From assembly GCA_902595625.1 (NCBI GenBank), contig CACJQQ010000001.1, positions 62,001 to 126,000 of the forward strand: a stretch of 64,000 nucleotides of DNA. The letters are read 5' to 3'. Source of the stretch: an uncultured Pelagibacteraceae bacterium (GTDB lineage: Bacteria > Pseudomonadota > Alphaproteobacteria > Pelagibacterales > Pelagibacteraceae). The notes under the pieces were generated by a model. The model did not search any database. It was given only the letters and a program-made list of their open reading frames with translations, and was not told where the DNA came from. The translations under genes and the position numbers were made by a program. Positions within the stretch are counted from its first letter, which is position 1, and every line of letters begins with the position of its first letter. Shown here piece by piece: positions 18,539 to 26,170 of the stretch.

Positions 18539-19220
18539 TAAATATATCACCCATTCCAATATTCACTTCCTCTAAAGGAATATCGTTTTTGAAAGCACAG
18601 AATTTTCCCGTGATTTCATTAGACTCTATTTTTTTAATATCTATTTTTTGACATTTCCTTGCTTCGTATAAAATTCCTATTACTAACTTACTATCAACCA
18701 CATGAACTTCTTCTTTATTTAACTTTTGACCATTACAGAAATAATTTCTGTTTACTTCCTTTGGAAAATCTTTTTTTGTGCATGGATTATCTATCAAGAG
18801 GACATCAATCGTTTTTGGGCCATCCTTAAATTTATGTTTGATTTTTTTAACCTTAGTGTAATTCATGAGGTCACAAGAACATGGCCAACAACATCTGTAA
18901 AGTTCACCGCAAATATTTTTTTGAGTTCTTAATTCTTTGACGAAAATAAAATCTGGTTTTTCTCCCGGGTTAATCAATGAACCTGATACGGGACAATATA
19001 ATTTATTATACTCAATAAATTCTTCATATGTTAAATCTTGGTCAATTAAATATTTAAAAAATCTTGGTCCAGCTGCATTTCTATTACTGTCTGGAAAGAT
19101 TTTGGTCCAGTTTTTAACAAGATTTTCATAGTAAAATTTTTTTTGCTGCAAGTTAGTTTCAGAAAAGCTTAATGACACCAATAAAAAATAAGTTAGAAAA
19201 ATTTTTAAAATGAATTTCAT
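18522..19220 (-). CDS. Secreted cysteine-rich protein of unknown function
   Basis: I do not recognise the family. The 232 residues begin with a signal peptide (about 1-20, cut after LSFS). The mature part has ten cysteines (76, 104, 110, 111, 114, 116, 147, 162, 190, 208), four of them in the cluster CCWPCSC, preceded by CPVSGS. The clustering suggests metal or disulfide chemistry, perhaps copper or Fe-S handling, but nothing identifies it. It converges on and overlaps the FG-GAP gene. Upstream lie a terminator-like hairpin and the relic of a TRAP permease. Confidence 0.72.
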   Translation of the reverse strand: MKFILKIFLTYFLLVSLSFSETNLQQKKFYYENLVKNWTKIFPDSNRNAAGPRFFKYLIDQDLTYEEFIEYNKLYCPVSGSLINPGEKPDFIFVKELRTQKNICGELYRCCWPCSCDLMNYTKVKKIKHKFKDGPKTIDVLLIDNPCTKKDFPKEVNRNYFCNGQKLNKEEVHVVDSKLVIGILYEARKCQKIDIKKIESNEITGKFCAFKNDIPLEEVNIGMGDIFIKMAR

Positions 19221-19240
19221 TTGATTATTTAATTAAATTT

Positions 19241-19263
19241 CCGAAAAAAAGCACTGCGCTTTT
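19241..19263 (-). terminator. Weak intrinsic terminator after the sugar dehydrogenase
   Basis: On the minus strand AAAAGC and GCTTTT (19263-19258 and 19252-19247) form a 6-bp stem with a 5-base loop. The T run of the right arm continues to 19244. It lies about 75 bases after the sugar dehydrogenase stop and before the start of the Cys-rich gene. Confidence 0.4.
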
Positions 19264-19336
19264 ATGATGCTCTTAAGAATTTATTTCTTTCTCTATATTC
19301 AGTAACCCTTGTATCTTTAATATGAACTTTTTTGTC
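19262..19336 (-). pseudogene. Relic of TRAP permease C-terminal region (middle piece)
   Basis: A 24-codon stretch ending in TAA at 19262 encodes VHIKDTRVTEYRERNK. It matches residues 672-687 of the intact TRAP permease at 21.3-23.6 kb in 13 of 16 positions by hand alignment. The similarity is visible at DNA level too. No start, and no further homology on either side. It begins a base after the dehydrogenase stop codon. Confidence 0.75.
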
Positions 19337-19337
19337 C

Positions 19338-20678
19338 CTAGATGAATTTTAAAACTCCTAATGCTGGAATGTTTTCAAACATTATTAAAAATAAATCTTT
19401 TTCTTTATCATATTTAATATCTCGAATACGGCTATCAAATTTTATTCTTTTTTGATCTTTAAGTTTAAAATCTTCTGATAGTTCAAGAATATAGATTGAC
19501 TGGGCTCTTAATGAAGAAACATATAAATTATTTTTATTGTAAGAAATTTCACTAATGCCGATTGACGGAGTGAAGAATTTTAATGGCTCTATAAAACCAT
19601 TTTTTGAATGGGATTTTTTTAAATAACCTTTATCTTCAAAAAAAGACTTATCCTGTTGCGGATAAGGAACTCCATATGAGGCTATTGGCCAACCATAATT
19701 TGGTAATTCTTTTATATCTTTTTTTAAAAAATTAACATTAACTTCATCACCGCCTTTTGGACCATGTTCCGAATTTATAATTAAATTTTTCTCTTTTAGA
19801 AAAAATAATCCTTGTGGATTTCTGTGTCCCTTGGATTGAATTGAATATTCTCTTGTCTCTTTGTTAATTGATATAATTTTACCAAATAATGATTTTTCAT
19901 CTTGCGCAGACTCATATCGACTAAAAAATCCAATACTCAATAAAATTTCATCGTCGTTGAATTTCTCTAATCTTCCTCCTGTTTGTAAAGTATACTCATC
20001 ATAAAATGTTTTAGTTTCAAAAAATTTTTCAAAAATTAAGTATTTAAAGTTTTTCTTAGCTCTGTAAATGTTAAGTGTGCTTTTGTTGTCTTGTAATTCT
20101 ACAACGCTTATATAAATAAAATCATCTTCATAATATAAATCTCTAATTGCAGCTAATACAGTTCCTTGATTTGAAAATAGTTCTTCTAAATTATTTTTTA
20201 TATAACTTTGAGATAATTTTTTTTTATTGATATTTTCTTTGCTAAAATAAATTGTTTCACCTTCGCCCGATATTACTAATACTTTATCATCAATTAGCTC
20301 GAGATAATGAGCCCTCTTTGAATTTTTTTTAGCCTGCCAACCAACTGCTAAATCTAGACTAGGAAAGGGTAAAAAAAATTTTTTTAAGTAATAATTGTGA
20401 GTTTTTTTATCTGATATTTTTTTTTCAAAAAACAGATTTCCATTTAATCCTTGTTCGTATTTAGAGAGTTGAATTTCTAAAAATTTATTTCTATCTTGTA
20501 GTCTGGGTATAAAAAAGATTGAATCTCTTACTTTTTTAGCGAGAGATATAGGTATAATTTCCTTAAGAAACAGTATCGTTTTATTTTGCTTGTCGTATCC
20601 ACCACTAACGATTATCCAAAAACTTACAAACAAAATTGAAACTAAAATTAAAAATATGTAAATAATTTTTTTTTTCAT
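19338..20678 (-). CDS. PQQ-type glucose/sorbosone dehydrogenase-like protein
   Basis: A 446-residue protein with an N-terminal membrane anchor or uncleaved signal (about 5-26), otherwise a beta-propeller. Motifs GHRNPQGLFF, SEHGPKGGDEVN and NYGWPIASYG are those of the soluble PQQ aldose sugar dehydrogenase (Asd/YliI) family, which oxidises aldoses in the periplasm. The order and spacing of the conserved His/Arg segments look intact. No PQQ-synthesis gene is in the window, so cofactor supply is unknown. The ATG overlaps (ATGA) the end of a TRAP-permease relic, and a second relic follows the stop. Confidence 0.82.
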   Translation of the reverse strand: MKKKIIYIFLILVSILFVSFWIIVSGGYDKQNKTILFLKEIIPISLAKKVRDSIFFIPRLQDRNKFLEIQLSKYEQGLNGNLFFEKKISDKKTHNYYLKKFFLPFPSLDLAVGWQAKKNSKRAHYLELIDDKVLVISGEGETIYFSKENINKKKLSQSYIKNNLEELFSNQGTVLAAIRDLYYEDDFIYISVVELQDNKSTLNIYRAKKNFKYLIFEKFFETKTFYDEYTLQTGGRLEKFNDDEILLSIGFFSRYESAQDEKSLFGKIISINKETREYSIQSKGHRNPQGLFFLKEKNLIINSEHGPKGGDEVNVNFLKKDIKELPNYGWPIASYGVPYPQQDKSFFEDKGYLKKSHSKNGFIEPLKFFTPSIGISEISYNKNNLYVSSLRAQSIYILELSEDFKLKDQKRIKFDSRIRDIKYDKEKDLFLIMFENIPALGVLKFI

Positions 20679-20851
20679 TGAATGGGTCTTTTAATATTTA
20701 AATATTCAAAGATAAATAAATAAATAAAGGAAAAAGGAAAAACAATATGTTTATTTAGTCTTTCTGGATTTTTAATTTTAAAACTGCTTATAATGTTTCC
20801 AATTTGTATATCTAGTTTATTTGTCTCACCTCTCCTGCTTAGTTTATCAAC
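20675..20851 (-). pseudogene. Relic of TRAP permease C-terminus (last 58 codons)
   Basis: An open stretch without a start codon, bounded upstream by in-frame TGA and TAA, encodes a match to residues 718-775 of the intact permease. By hand alignment 31 of 58 residues are identical, including VDKL, IQIGNIISSFKI and the end YLNIKR versus FLNYKR. The PDZ-like GxxIxxF pattern is kept. Its stop overlaps the dehydrogenase start in ATGA. This appears to be the end of a former duplicate permease gene. Confidence 0.8.
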
Positions 20852-20863
20852 TTTTTAATAATA

Positions 20864-21013
20864 TCAATTCTTTCTTCTAATTTTTTTAATTCCACAATCT
20901 TTACATTTTATCGTTTCAGTTGAACCTCCCGGCCCAAAACTATAGCTAATATCCACTTTTTCGTATCTGTGAATTCCAATCTTACAAAATAGTAAATACA
21001 ACCGCCTAATCAT
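20864..21013 (-). CDS. Mini zinc-ribbon-like protein (49 aa)
   Basis: A small frame with ATG at 21013 and TGA at 20864. The product is basic, with Cys10, His15 (CKIGIH) and Cys37/Cys40 (CKDC) arranged like the short treble-clef/zinc-ribbon proteins seen in phages and small genomes. No Shine-Dalgarno is visible. The stop lies 12 bases before the TRAP relic. The regular Cys/His spacing argues for a real gene, but its size makes chance possible. Confidence 0.5.
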   Translation of the reverse strand: MIRRLYLLFCKIGIHRYEKVDISYSFGPGGSTETIKCKDCGIKKIRRKN

Positions 21014-21059
21014 AATTTTAACAAAAAAAAAAATTAACGTTAATTATGGAGGTAATTTA

Positions 21060-21116
21060 ATGTCTGGCTGGGAAATACTTGCAGTTGTAGTTATTTTATA
21101 CGCTTTAATAAATTAG
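21060..21116 (+). CDS. Micro-protein 1, 18-residue hydrophobic peptide
   Basis: ATG at 21060 encodes MSGWEILAVVVILYALIN then TAG. A consensus Shine-Dalgarno GGAGG sits at 21048-21052, seven bases before the ATG, which is striking because most genes in this window lack one. The peptide is a single predicted membrane span with a Trp near the N-terminus. It resembles the second peptide at 21242 in length, position of the hydrophobic run and the ILY/VLY segment. No known family is recognised. Confidence 0.5.
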   Translation: MSGWEILAVVVILYALIN

Positions 21117-21241
21117 TAAATAAAATTAAAGTTTAATAAGAAATCTTTTTTCTAAATCTTAATTAACAGAAGATTTACACAATAATCCTTTACACTTTTT
21201 AGGTTAATATAATTATGTTATATATTTTTAAAGGAGATTCG

Positions 21242-21292
21242 ATGGCAATAATAATAATCGGGATAATTGTATTATACACCGCAACTACTTAA
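21242..21292 (+). CDS. Micro-protein 2, 16-residue hydrophobic peptide
   Basis: ATG at 21242 encodes MAIIIIGIIVLYTATT then TAA. AAAGGAG (21230-21236) lies five bases upstream, and a TATAAT lies at 21208-21213, leaving a leader of roughly 20 bases. Almost entirely Ile/Val/Leu, so a membrane peptide. It ends six bases before the convergent TRAP permease stop. The two peptides may be paralogues; they resemble in size the small hydrophobic peptides of type I toxin systems and small membrane regulators, but there is no evidence for either role. Confidence 0.5.
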   Translation: MAIIIIGIIVLYTATT

Positions 21293-21297
21293 TTTAA

Positions 21298-23631
21298 TTA
21301 AGTAAATTTCGGGTTTCTTTTATAATTGAGAAACCCGAAAAAAAACAACAGTAGAAGAGCAGCTGGATAAACAATTATCTTATTGGGTCTATCAGGGTTT
21401 TCTATTTTAAAATTACTAATGATATCTCCCATTTGTATTCCAGATTTTTTTGCCTCCCCTTTCCAATTTAATTTATCTACAGTGAGTTGGTCATTCTGAT
21501 CTACTAATGACACTCCATATTCTTCTAGGTTGAACTTATTTTCAAATTTTCCTTTTTCAATAACAAATAGTTTGTATCTTTCTCCGTATTCTGTAACTCG
21601 TGTGACCTTTATGTGAACTTCTTTTGAAGGGTCAAAAGATAAATTTTGAATACTTTCTGCTGAAAGTTTTTGTTCGTTAAATTTTGGATAGAATTTACCC
21701 AAAACAAAGTCTGGTGCTAAAAAAGATAAAGAAATAATTAAAAATGCTATGGTCTCATACCATCTTAATTTGTTGATGAACCATTGTTGTGTAGCTGCCG
21801 TAAAAACTAATATTCCAATTAATGAAGTGGCTATAACTAATAAAGCTTGCCAGATACTATCTACGCCAATTAATAAAAGTTCATGATTAAATAGAAAAAC
21901 AATGGGTAAAATGCCTGTTCTTAAACTGTACCAAATAGCTTGAAGTCCTGTTCTTAATGGATCGCCACCTGAAATTGCAGCCGCTGCATAAGATGCTAAA
22001 CCCACAGGCGGTGTTACATCGGCCATTAAACCAAAGTAAAATACAAATAAGTGCACAGCTATCAAAGGGAAAATAAAGCCCGAGGCATTTCCAACATCAA
22101 CTAAAACTGTCGCCATTAGTGAAGCCACTACTACATAGTTAGCAGTTGTAGGTAGACCCATTCCAAGTAGTAAACATAAAATAATAGTTAATAAAATTAA
22201 TATGATTACATTATCTCGTGCTATCGTCTCTATAACTATAATCAAATTAGTGCTAAGCCCCGTAGATCCTACCGCTCCTACTATTATACCTGCGGTGGCA
22301 ATCGCTATTCCTACTCCAACCATATTTATTGCACCTTTTTGAAGACCTACAATTGTCTGATTCCACCATTCGATAAGACCAATTTTATAATCTGAGTTTT
22401 TAATAATACGATTTATCAAATTCACTAAGATCAAAGAAATCGTTGCATAAAAAATTGAAAAACCTGCCGTATATCTCATATAAACAAGTAGAAAAATTAA
22501 AACAAAAATTGGTATCAAAAAATGTAATCCAGACAAAAAAGTTCTCTTTAAGTGAGGAACGTCTGCATCGTCCATTCCTTTGAGCCCTAATTTAAGAGCT
22601 TCCAAATGAGATATATAAAATAAAGCAATATATGAAATAATAGCTGGTAAAAAAGCATGTTTAACAACTTCAAAATAGGTAACACCGATAAAACTCGCCA
22701 TAACAAAAGCAGCAGCTCCCATTACCGGCGGCATAATTTGTCCGTTTACAGATGATGAAACTTCAATTGCTCCAGCTTTCTCTTGAGAGAAACCAGTTTT
22801 TTTCATTATAGGAATTGTAAAAGTTCCTGTTGTAACTGTATTAGCTATTGAAGAGCCTGAAATCATACCTGTCATTCCGGATCCTAAAATAGCAGCTTTA
22901 GCTGGCCCTCCTCGCATCTTACCAACCATTGCAAAAGCTAAATCTAAAAAATATTTTCCCCCACCTGCAGTTTCTAATAATGCTCCAAAAAGAACAAATA
23001 AAAATATAAAATCAACAGAAACACCTATTGGTATTCCAAAAATAGCTTCTTGATCAAACCATTGAAATCCTACTAATCTTTTTACAGAGAGGCCCCCGTG
23101 GGAAATAATATCTGGAGCGTATTTTCCAAAATAAGAAAATAAAAGGAAGCAAATTGCAATTATGACCAAAGGCAATCCGATTGCTCTTCTTGTTGCCTCT
23201 AAAAGGATTAAAATACCTGTTGCCCCAATAATGAGCTCTACTGGAACTTTAAATCCAAATATCTCTTTAACTAAAAGTATTCCGCCCCGATTAACAAGAT
23301 CATCGTAAAAAAAATAAATATATAAACAGCAAAAAGCAGCAACTAAACTTATAAGAATATCAAAAACTGATATTTTCTTTCCTCTGACAACAGGAAATAT
23401 TAAAAATGTTAGTGTTAATGCAAAACCTAAATGTATAGCTCTAGCAGGTAGACCTTTGAACATTCCAAAGTTAAACCAAAAAGGAAAAGGAGAAGCATAC
23501 CAAAGTTGAAATAATGTCCAAAGAATAGCTATCCCAAAAACTATTTTTAAATGTACACCTGATAAATTTCGAGTAGGAGAAATATCTTCTTGAATTTTGT
23601 CTTTAATCTTGCTTTGAATAGTTTGATTCAT
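21298..23631 (-). CDS. TRAP transporter fused permease (4TM+12TM)
   Basis: A 777-residue membrane protein joining the small DctQ-like and large DctM-like subunits, the form that works with TAXI-type receptors. It has many hydrophobic segments. The DctM signatures GKMRGGPAKAAILGSGMTGMISG and TANYVVVASLMATV lie in the middle and GLMADVTPPVGLASYAAA in the second half. The C-terminal ~110 residues (from about 670) form a soluble, PDZ-like DUF3394-type region between two membrane spans. It follows the receptor gene, separated by a strong hairpin that probably lowers permease expression. Two decayed copies of its C-terminal region lie at 19.3 and 20.7 kb. Confidence 0.93.
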   Translation of the reverse strand: MNQTIQSKIKDKIQEDISPTRNLSGVHLKIVFGIAILWTLFQLWYASPFPFWFNFGMFKGLPARAIHLGFALTLTFLIFPVVRGKKISVFDILISLVAAFCCLYIYFFYDDLVNRGGILLVKEIFGFKVPVELIIGATGILILLEATRRAIGLPLVIIAICFLLFSYFGKYAPDIISHGGLSVKRLVGFQWFDQEAIFGIPIGVSVDFIFLFVLFGALLETAGGGKYFLDLAFAMVGKMRGGPAKAAILGSGMTGMISGSSIANTVTTGTFTIPIMKKTGFSQEKAGAIEVSSSVNGQIMPPVMGAAAFVMASFIGVTYFEVVKHAFLPAIISYIALFYISHLEALKLGLKGMDDADVPHLKRTFLSGLHFLIPIFVLIFLLVYMRYTAGFSIFYATISLILVNLINRIIKNSDYKIGLIEWWNQTIVGLQKGAINMVGVGIAIATAGIIVGAVGSTGLSTNLIIVIETIARDNVIILILLTIILCLLLGMGLPTTANYVVVASLMATVLVDVGNASGFIFPLIAVHLFVFYFGLMADVTPPVGLASYAAAAISGGDPLRTGLQAIWYSLRTGILPIVFLFNHELLLIGVDSIWQALLVIATSLIGILVFTAATQQWFINKLRWYETIAFLIISLSFLAPDFVLGKFYPKFNEQKLSAESIQNLSFDPSKEVHIKVTRVTEYGERYKLFVIEKGKFENKFNLEEYGVSLVDQNDQLTVDKLNWKGEAKKSGIQMGDIISNFKIENPDRPNKIIVYPAALLLLFFFGFLNYKRNPKFT
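21310..21337. other. 9-bp hairpin at the 3' end of the TRAP permease
   Basis: CGGGTTTCT (21310-21318) and AGAAACCCG (21329-21337) are perfect arms around a 10-base loop, inside the last codons of the permease. Neither strand has a T tract next to it, so it is more likely an mRNA 3'-end stabiliser than a simple terminator. It could serve both the permease and the plus-strand peptide transcript. Confidence 0.45.
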
Positions 23632-23662
23632 TTCACTTAAGATACATTATTCTAAAAAAAAA

Positions 23663-23688
23663 GGCCCAAGAAATATTGGGCCTTTTTT
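23663..23688 (-). terminator. Strong hairpin between TRAP receptor and permease
   Basis: GGCCCAA (23663-23669) and TTGGGCC (23676-23682) pair around GAAATA, flanked by A and T runs, so the stem is extended by A-T pairs and works in either direction. Lying between the receptor and permease genes, it should end most transcripts after the receptor, giving excess binding protein over permease, as in many binding-protein operons. Confidence 0.88.
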
Positions 23689-23708
23689 AATTAAACTAAA
23701 AAGTTGAA

Positions 23709-24713
23709 TTACATTAATCCAGCTTCTTTGTAGTACTTAATAGCACCTGGATGTAATGGAGCCGATAAGCCATCAGCTATCATATTTTTCTTTTCCAGAG
23801 GTCCAAAAGCAGGGTGTTGAGCTCTGAAGTCATCAAAGTTCTCCATTACCGCTTTTGTTACTAAATATACAAGTTCTTCAGAAACATCTGCGCTTGTAAC
23901 AACTGTAGCTTTTACACCAAACGTTGTAGCGTCTTTTTTCTGATTAGAATAAGTTCCTTTTGGAATTACAGCTTTTGCATAGTAGTCAGCTCCGTCAATT
24001 AAACCTTGAACTGGCGCACCAGTTAAATTAATTGGACTAGCTTTTGCTTTACAAGTAGCTGCTTGTTCCATAGCACCATTAGGAAATCCAACTGAATATC
24101 CGAATGCATCTATTTTTCCATCACAAAGAGCTTTTACTTGTTCAGAAGAAGTTAACTCAGTAGTAGCTTTAAACATACTCATGTCTGCTCCCATAGCTTT
24201 CATTAGTTCTTCCATAGTTCCTCTTTGACCAGAACCAGGGTTACCAATGTTTACTGTTTTTCCTTTTAGGCCTTTAAAATCTTTTATTTTAGATTTTTTA
24301 CTTGCCCAAATTTGGAAAGGTTCATTGTGAACAGAAAATACAGCTCTTAAATTACTAAACTGTTTTCCTTCCCATTTGCTTGAACCATTGTAAGCATGAT
24401 ACTGCCAGTCTGACTGAGCAACACCAAATTGAAACTCACCATCTTTGATTTGTCCAATATTGTAGTTAGAACCACCTGTTGAAGGTGCAGTACATCTATA
24501 TGCTTTAGCTGTACCTTTTTTTCTACCGTGATCAGCACTTATTGCTGACTTGTGTAACATTTTACATATAGCGTTACCTGTTTGGAAATATACTCCAGTA
24601 GGTCCACCAGTTCCTATAGTAAAGAACTCTGCTGATTTTGCGATTGAAGTTAATGGGCTTGAAAAAGCTATCATTACTAAAAAAGCTGAAATCATTGATA
24701 TCATTTTTTTCAT
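23709..24713 (-). CDS. TAXI-family TRAP substrate-binding protein
   Basis: Periplasmic receptor (334 aa) with a signal peptide (about 1-27, cut near AKSAEFF). The mature N-terminus FTIGTGGPTGVYFQTGNAIC is the TAXI signature, and later segments GNPGSGQRGTMEELM and GKIDAFGYSVG are typical. The ligand is not readable; characterised members bind glutamate or related organic acids, and the next gene upstream is an aminotransferase. An AAGGA ribosome binding site sits about eight bases before ATG, in keeping with high expression. Confidence 0.93.
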   Translation of the reverse strand: MKKMISMISAFLVMIAFSSPLTSIAKSAEFFTIGTGGPTGVYFQTGNAICKMLHKSAISADHGRKKGTAKAYRCTAPSTGGSNYNIGQIKDGEFQFGVAQSDWQYHAYNGSSKWEGKQFSNLRAVFSVHNEPFQIWASKKSKIKDFKGLKGKTVNIGNPGSGQRGTMEELMKAMGADMSMFKATTELTSSEQVKALCDGKIDAFGYSVGFPNGAMEQAATCKAKASPINLTGAPVQGLIDGADYYAKAVIPKGTYSNQKKDATTFGVKATVVTSADVSEELVYLVTKAVMENFDDFRAQHPAFGPLEKKNMIADGLSAPLHPGAIKYYKEAGLM

Positions 24714-24776
24714 GTGTACATCCTTTTGTTAGTTGGTTAATTTAACTACGTAATTGAATTAAGGTCAAAGAGATTC

Positions 24777-26015
24777 TTATAAATTTTTAACCCAATTTGA
24801 CAATTTTGAAACACCTTCAACTACATTTGGGGCATAATTTTTAATCATTTCATCATCTATCATCTTACAGTTTGTAACATTTTTAAAAAAATCTATTCCA
24901 TCAAAATCAGTGTAACTTAATCTTGTAAGCAGTTTTTTGGGTTTAAAACCAAAATCTGAACCAGGTAACATAGCTACTCCTGTTTCGTTTAAAATGGCTT
25001 CACATAGTTTTGATGACGTTTTGAATTTTTTAATTTTGAATTCTGGCATTAAATAAAATGCCCCTTGAGGAGGTGCTATTAATATCTTGTTTGATTTAAG
25101 GTTATTATAAACATATTCTCCAACTGCTTTTAATATAGCTCTTACTTTTAATTTGTATAGATCATGTTCTTGGGCATAAGCCTCTACAGATGCAAATTGT
25201 GTAGGCGTATTAACTGTTGAATATGACTCACTTGCAAGAGACTTTAGACTTTTTAAAAATTCTGTTAATTTTTTTGGGACTGCTAAAAATCCTAATCTCC
25301 AACCTCCAGCACCACACCATTTACTTAATCCACCAGTTATAAAACTTAATTCAGGATAAAATTTGGAAATTGAATTATATTCACCATTAAAAGTAAGATC
25401 GGTGTAGATTTCATCTGATAAAATCATAATCTTATATTTTTTTGCTACTTTAGCCAACTCTTCTAAATTTTTACAGACAGCTCCAGATGGATTGTTTGGT
25501 GAATTTAGAATCAAAATTAAATTTTTATTTTTCCCAATCAATTTAATTTTTTTCTCCAGCTCTTTACCAGTCGGAAACCAGTTATTAGCTCTAGAAGTTT
25601 CTAACCAATGAACTTTATTAGAACCAATTTCTGCTTGGGGTTCATATGATACCCAGCCAGGTGCGGGAATTATAATTTCACCATCAAAAGCGATATGTAT
25701 TAATAACATTGCCTCTTTTGAGCCAGGCGTAATTAATATATTTTCTTTAGGGTAATTATTCCCTGTTCTTTTGAATAAATATTTTGAAATATTTTCTCTT
25801 AATTCAGGCAACCCTTGAATTGGTAGATATTCTTTTCTATGGGCATTTTTTTTTAATGCCTCTACAATTTTTTCTGGGACCGGGAATGGAGATTGACCAA
25901 AACCAAATTGATAGACTTTCTTTCCCTTTGAAATAAGTTCTTTGGATTTTTCATTAATTACTAATGTAGAAGATTCTTTAAGTTTAAGAATTTTTTTTTT
26001 TACTTTAGAAGACAT
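24777..26015 (-). CDS. PLP-dependent aminotransferase, class I/II
   Basis: A 412-residue fold-type I aminotransferase. The PLP-lysine motif is GGLSKWCGAGGWRLGF. The cofactor-ring segments NSPNNPSGAV and SDEIYTDL and the C-terminal substrate-arginine region around LTRLSYTDFDG are present. It resembles aspartate/aromatic-type enzymes, but specificity is not assignable. It is directly upstream of a TAXI-TRAP receptor gene on the same strand, so the two may deal with the same amino or keto acid (inference). Confidence 0.87.
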   Translation of the reverse strand: MSSKVKKKILKLKESSTLVINEKSKELISKGKKVYQFGFGQSPFPVPEKIVEALKKNAHRKEYLPIQGLPELRENISKYLFKRTGNNYPKENILITPGSKEAMLLIHIAFDGEIIIPAPGWVSYEPQAEIGSNKVHWLETSRANNWFPTGKELEKKIKLIGKNKNLILILNSPNNPSGAVCKNLEELAKVAKKYKIMILSDEIYTDLTFNGEYNSISKFYPELSFITGGLSKWCGAGGWRLGFLAVPKKLTEFLKSLKSLASESYSTVNTPTQFASVEAYAQEHDLYKLKVRAILKAVGEYVYNNLKSNKILIAPPQGAFYLMPEFKIKKFKTSSKLCEAILNETGVAMLPGSDFGFKPKKLLTRLSYTDFDGIDFFKNVTNCKMIDDEMIKNYAPNVVEGVSKLSNWVKNL

Positions 26016-26082
26016 TTTAACTTTAGATTACCTATACGGGGACTGCTTATTAGAAGTCAAATCAATTATGAAATTGGAACAT

Positions 26083-26111
26083 TTGACAAAACGATTCGGT
26101 CATGTTTTAAT
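26083..26111 (+). promoter_or_regulatory. Candidate promoter of the helicase operon
   Basis: TTGACA (26083-26088), a 17-base spacer and TTTAAT (26106-26111) form a near-consensus sigma70-type promoter 60 bases upstream of the helicase ATG, inside the 155-base divergent gap. Confidence 0.6.
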
Positions 26112-26170
26112 CTTATTTTGTTCTCTAATTTGATCTACATATAGTATAAAAATAAATATCTAACACAAAT

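Noticed and set aside
25942-26133. Plus-strand frame over the aminotransferase start
   Set aside because: Half of it is antisense to the aminotransferase N-terminus and it shows no recognisable protein pattern.
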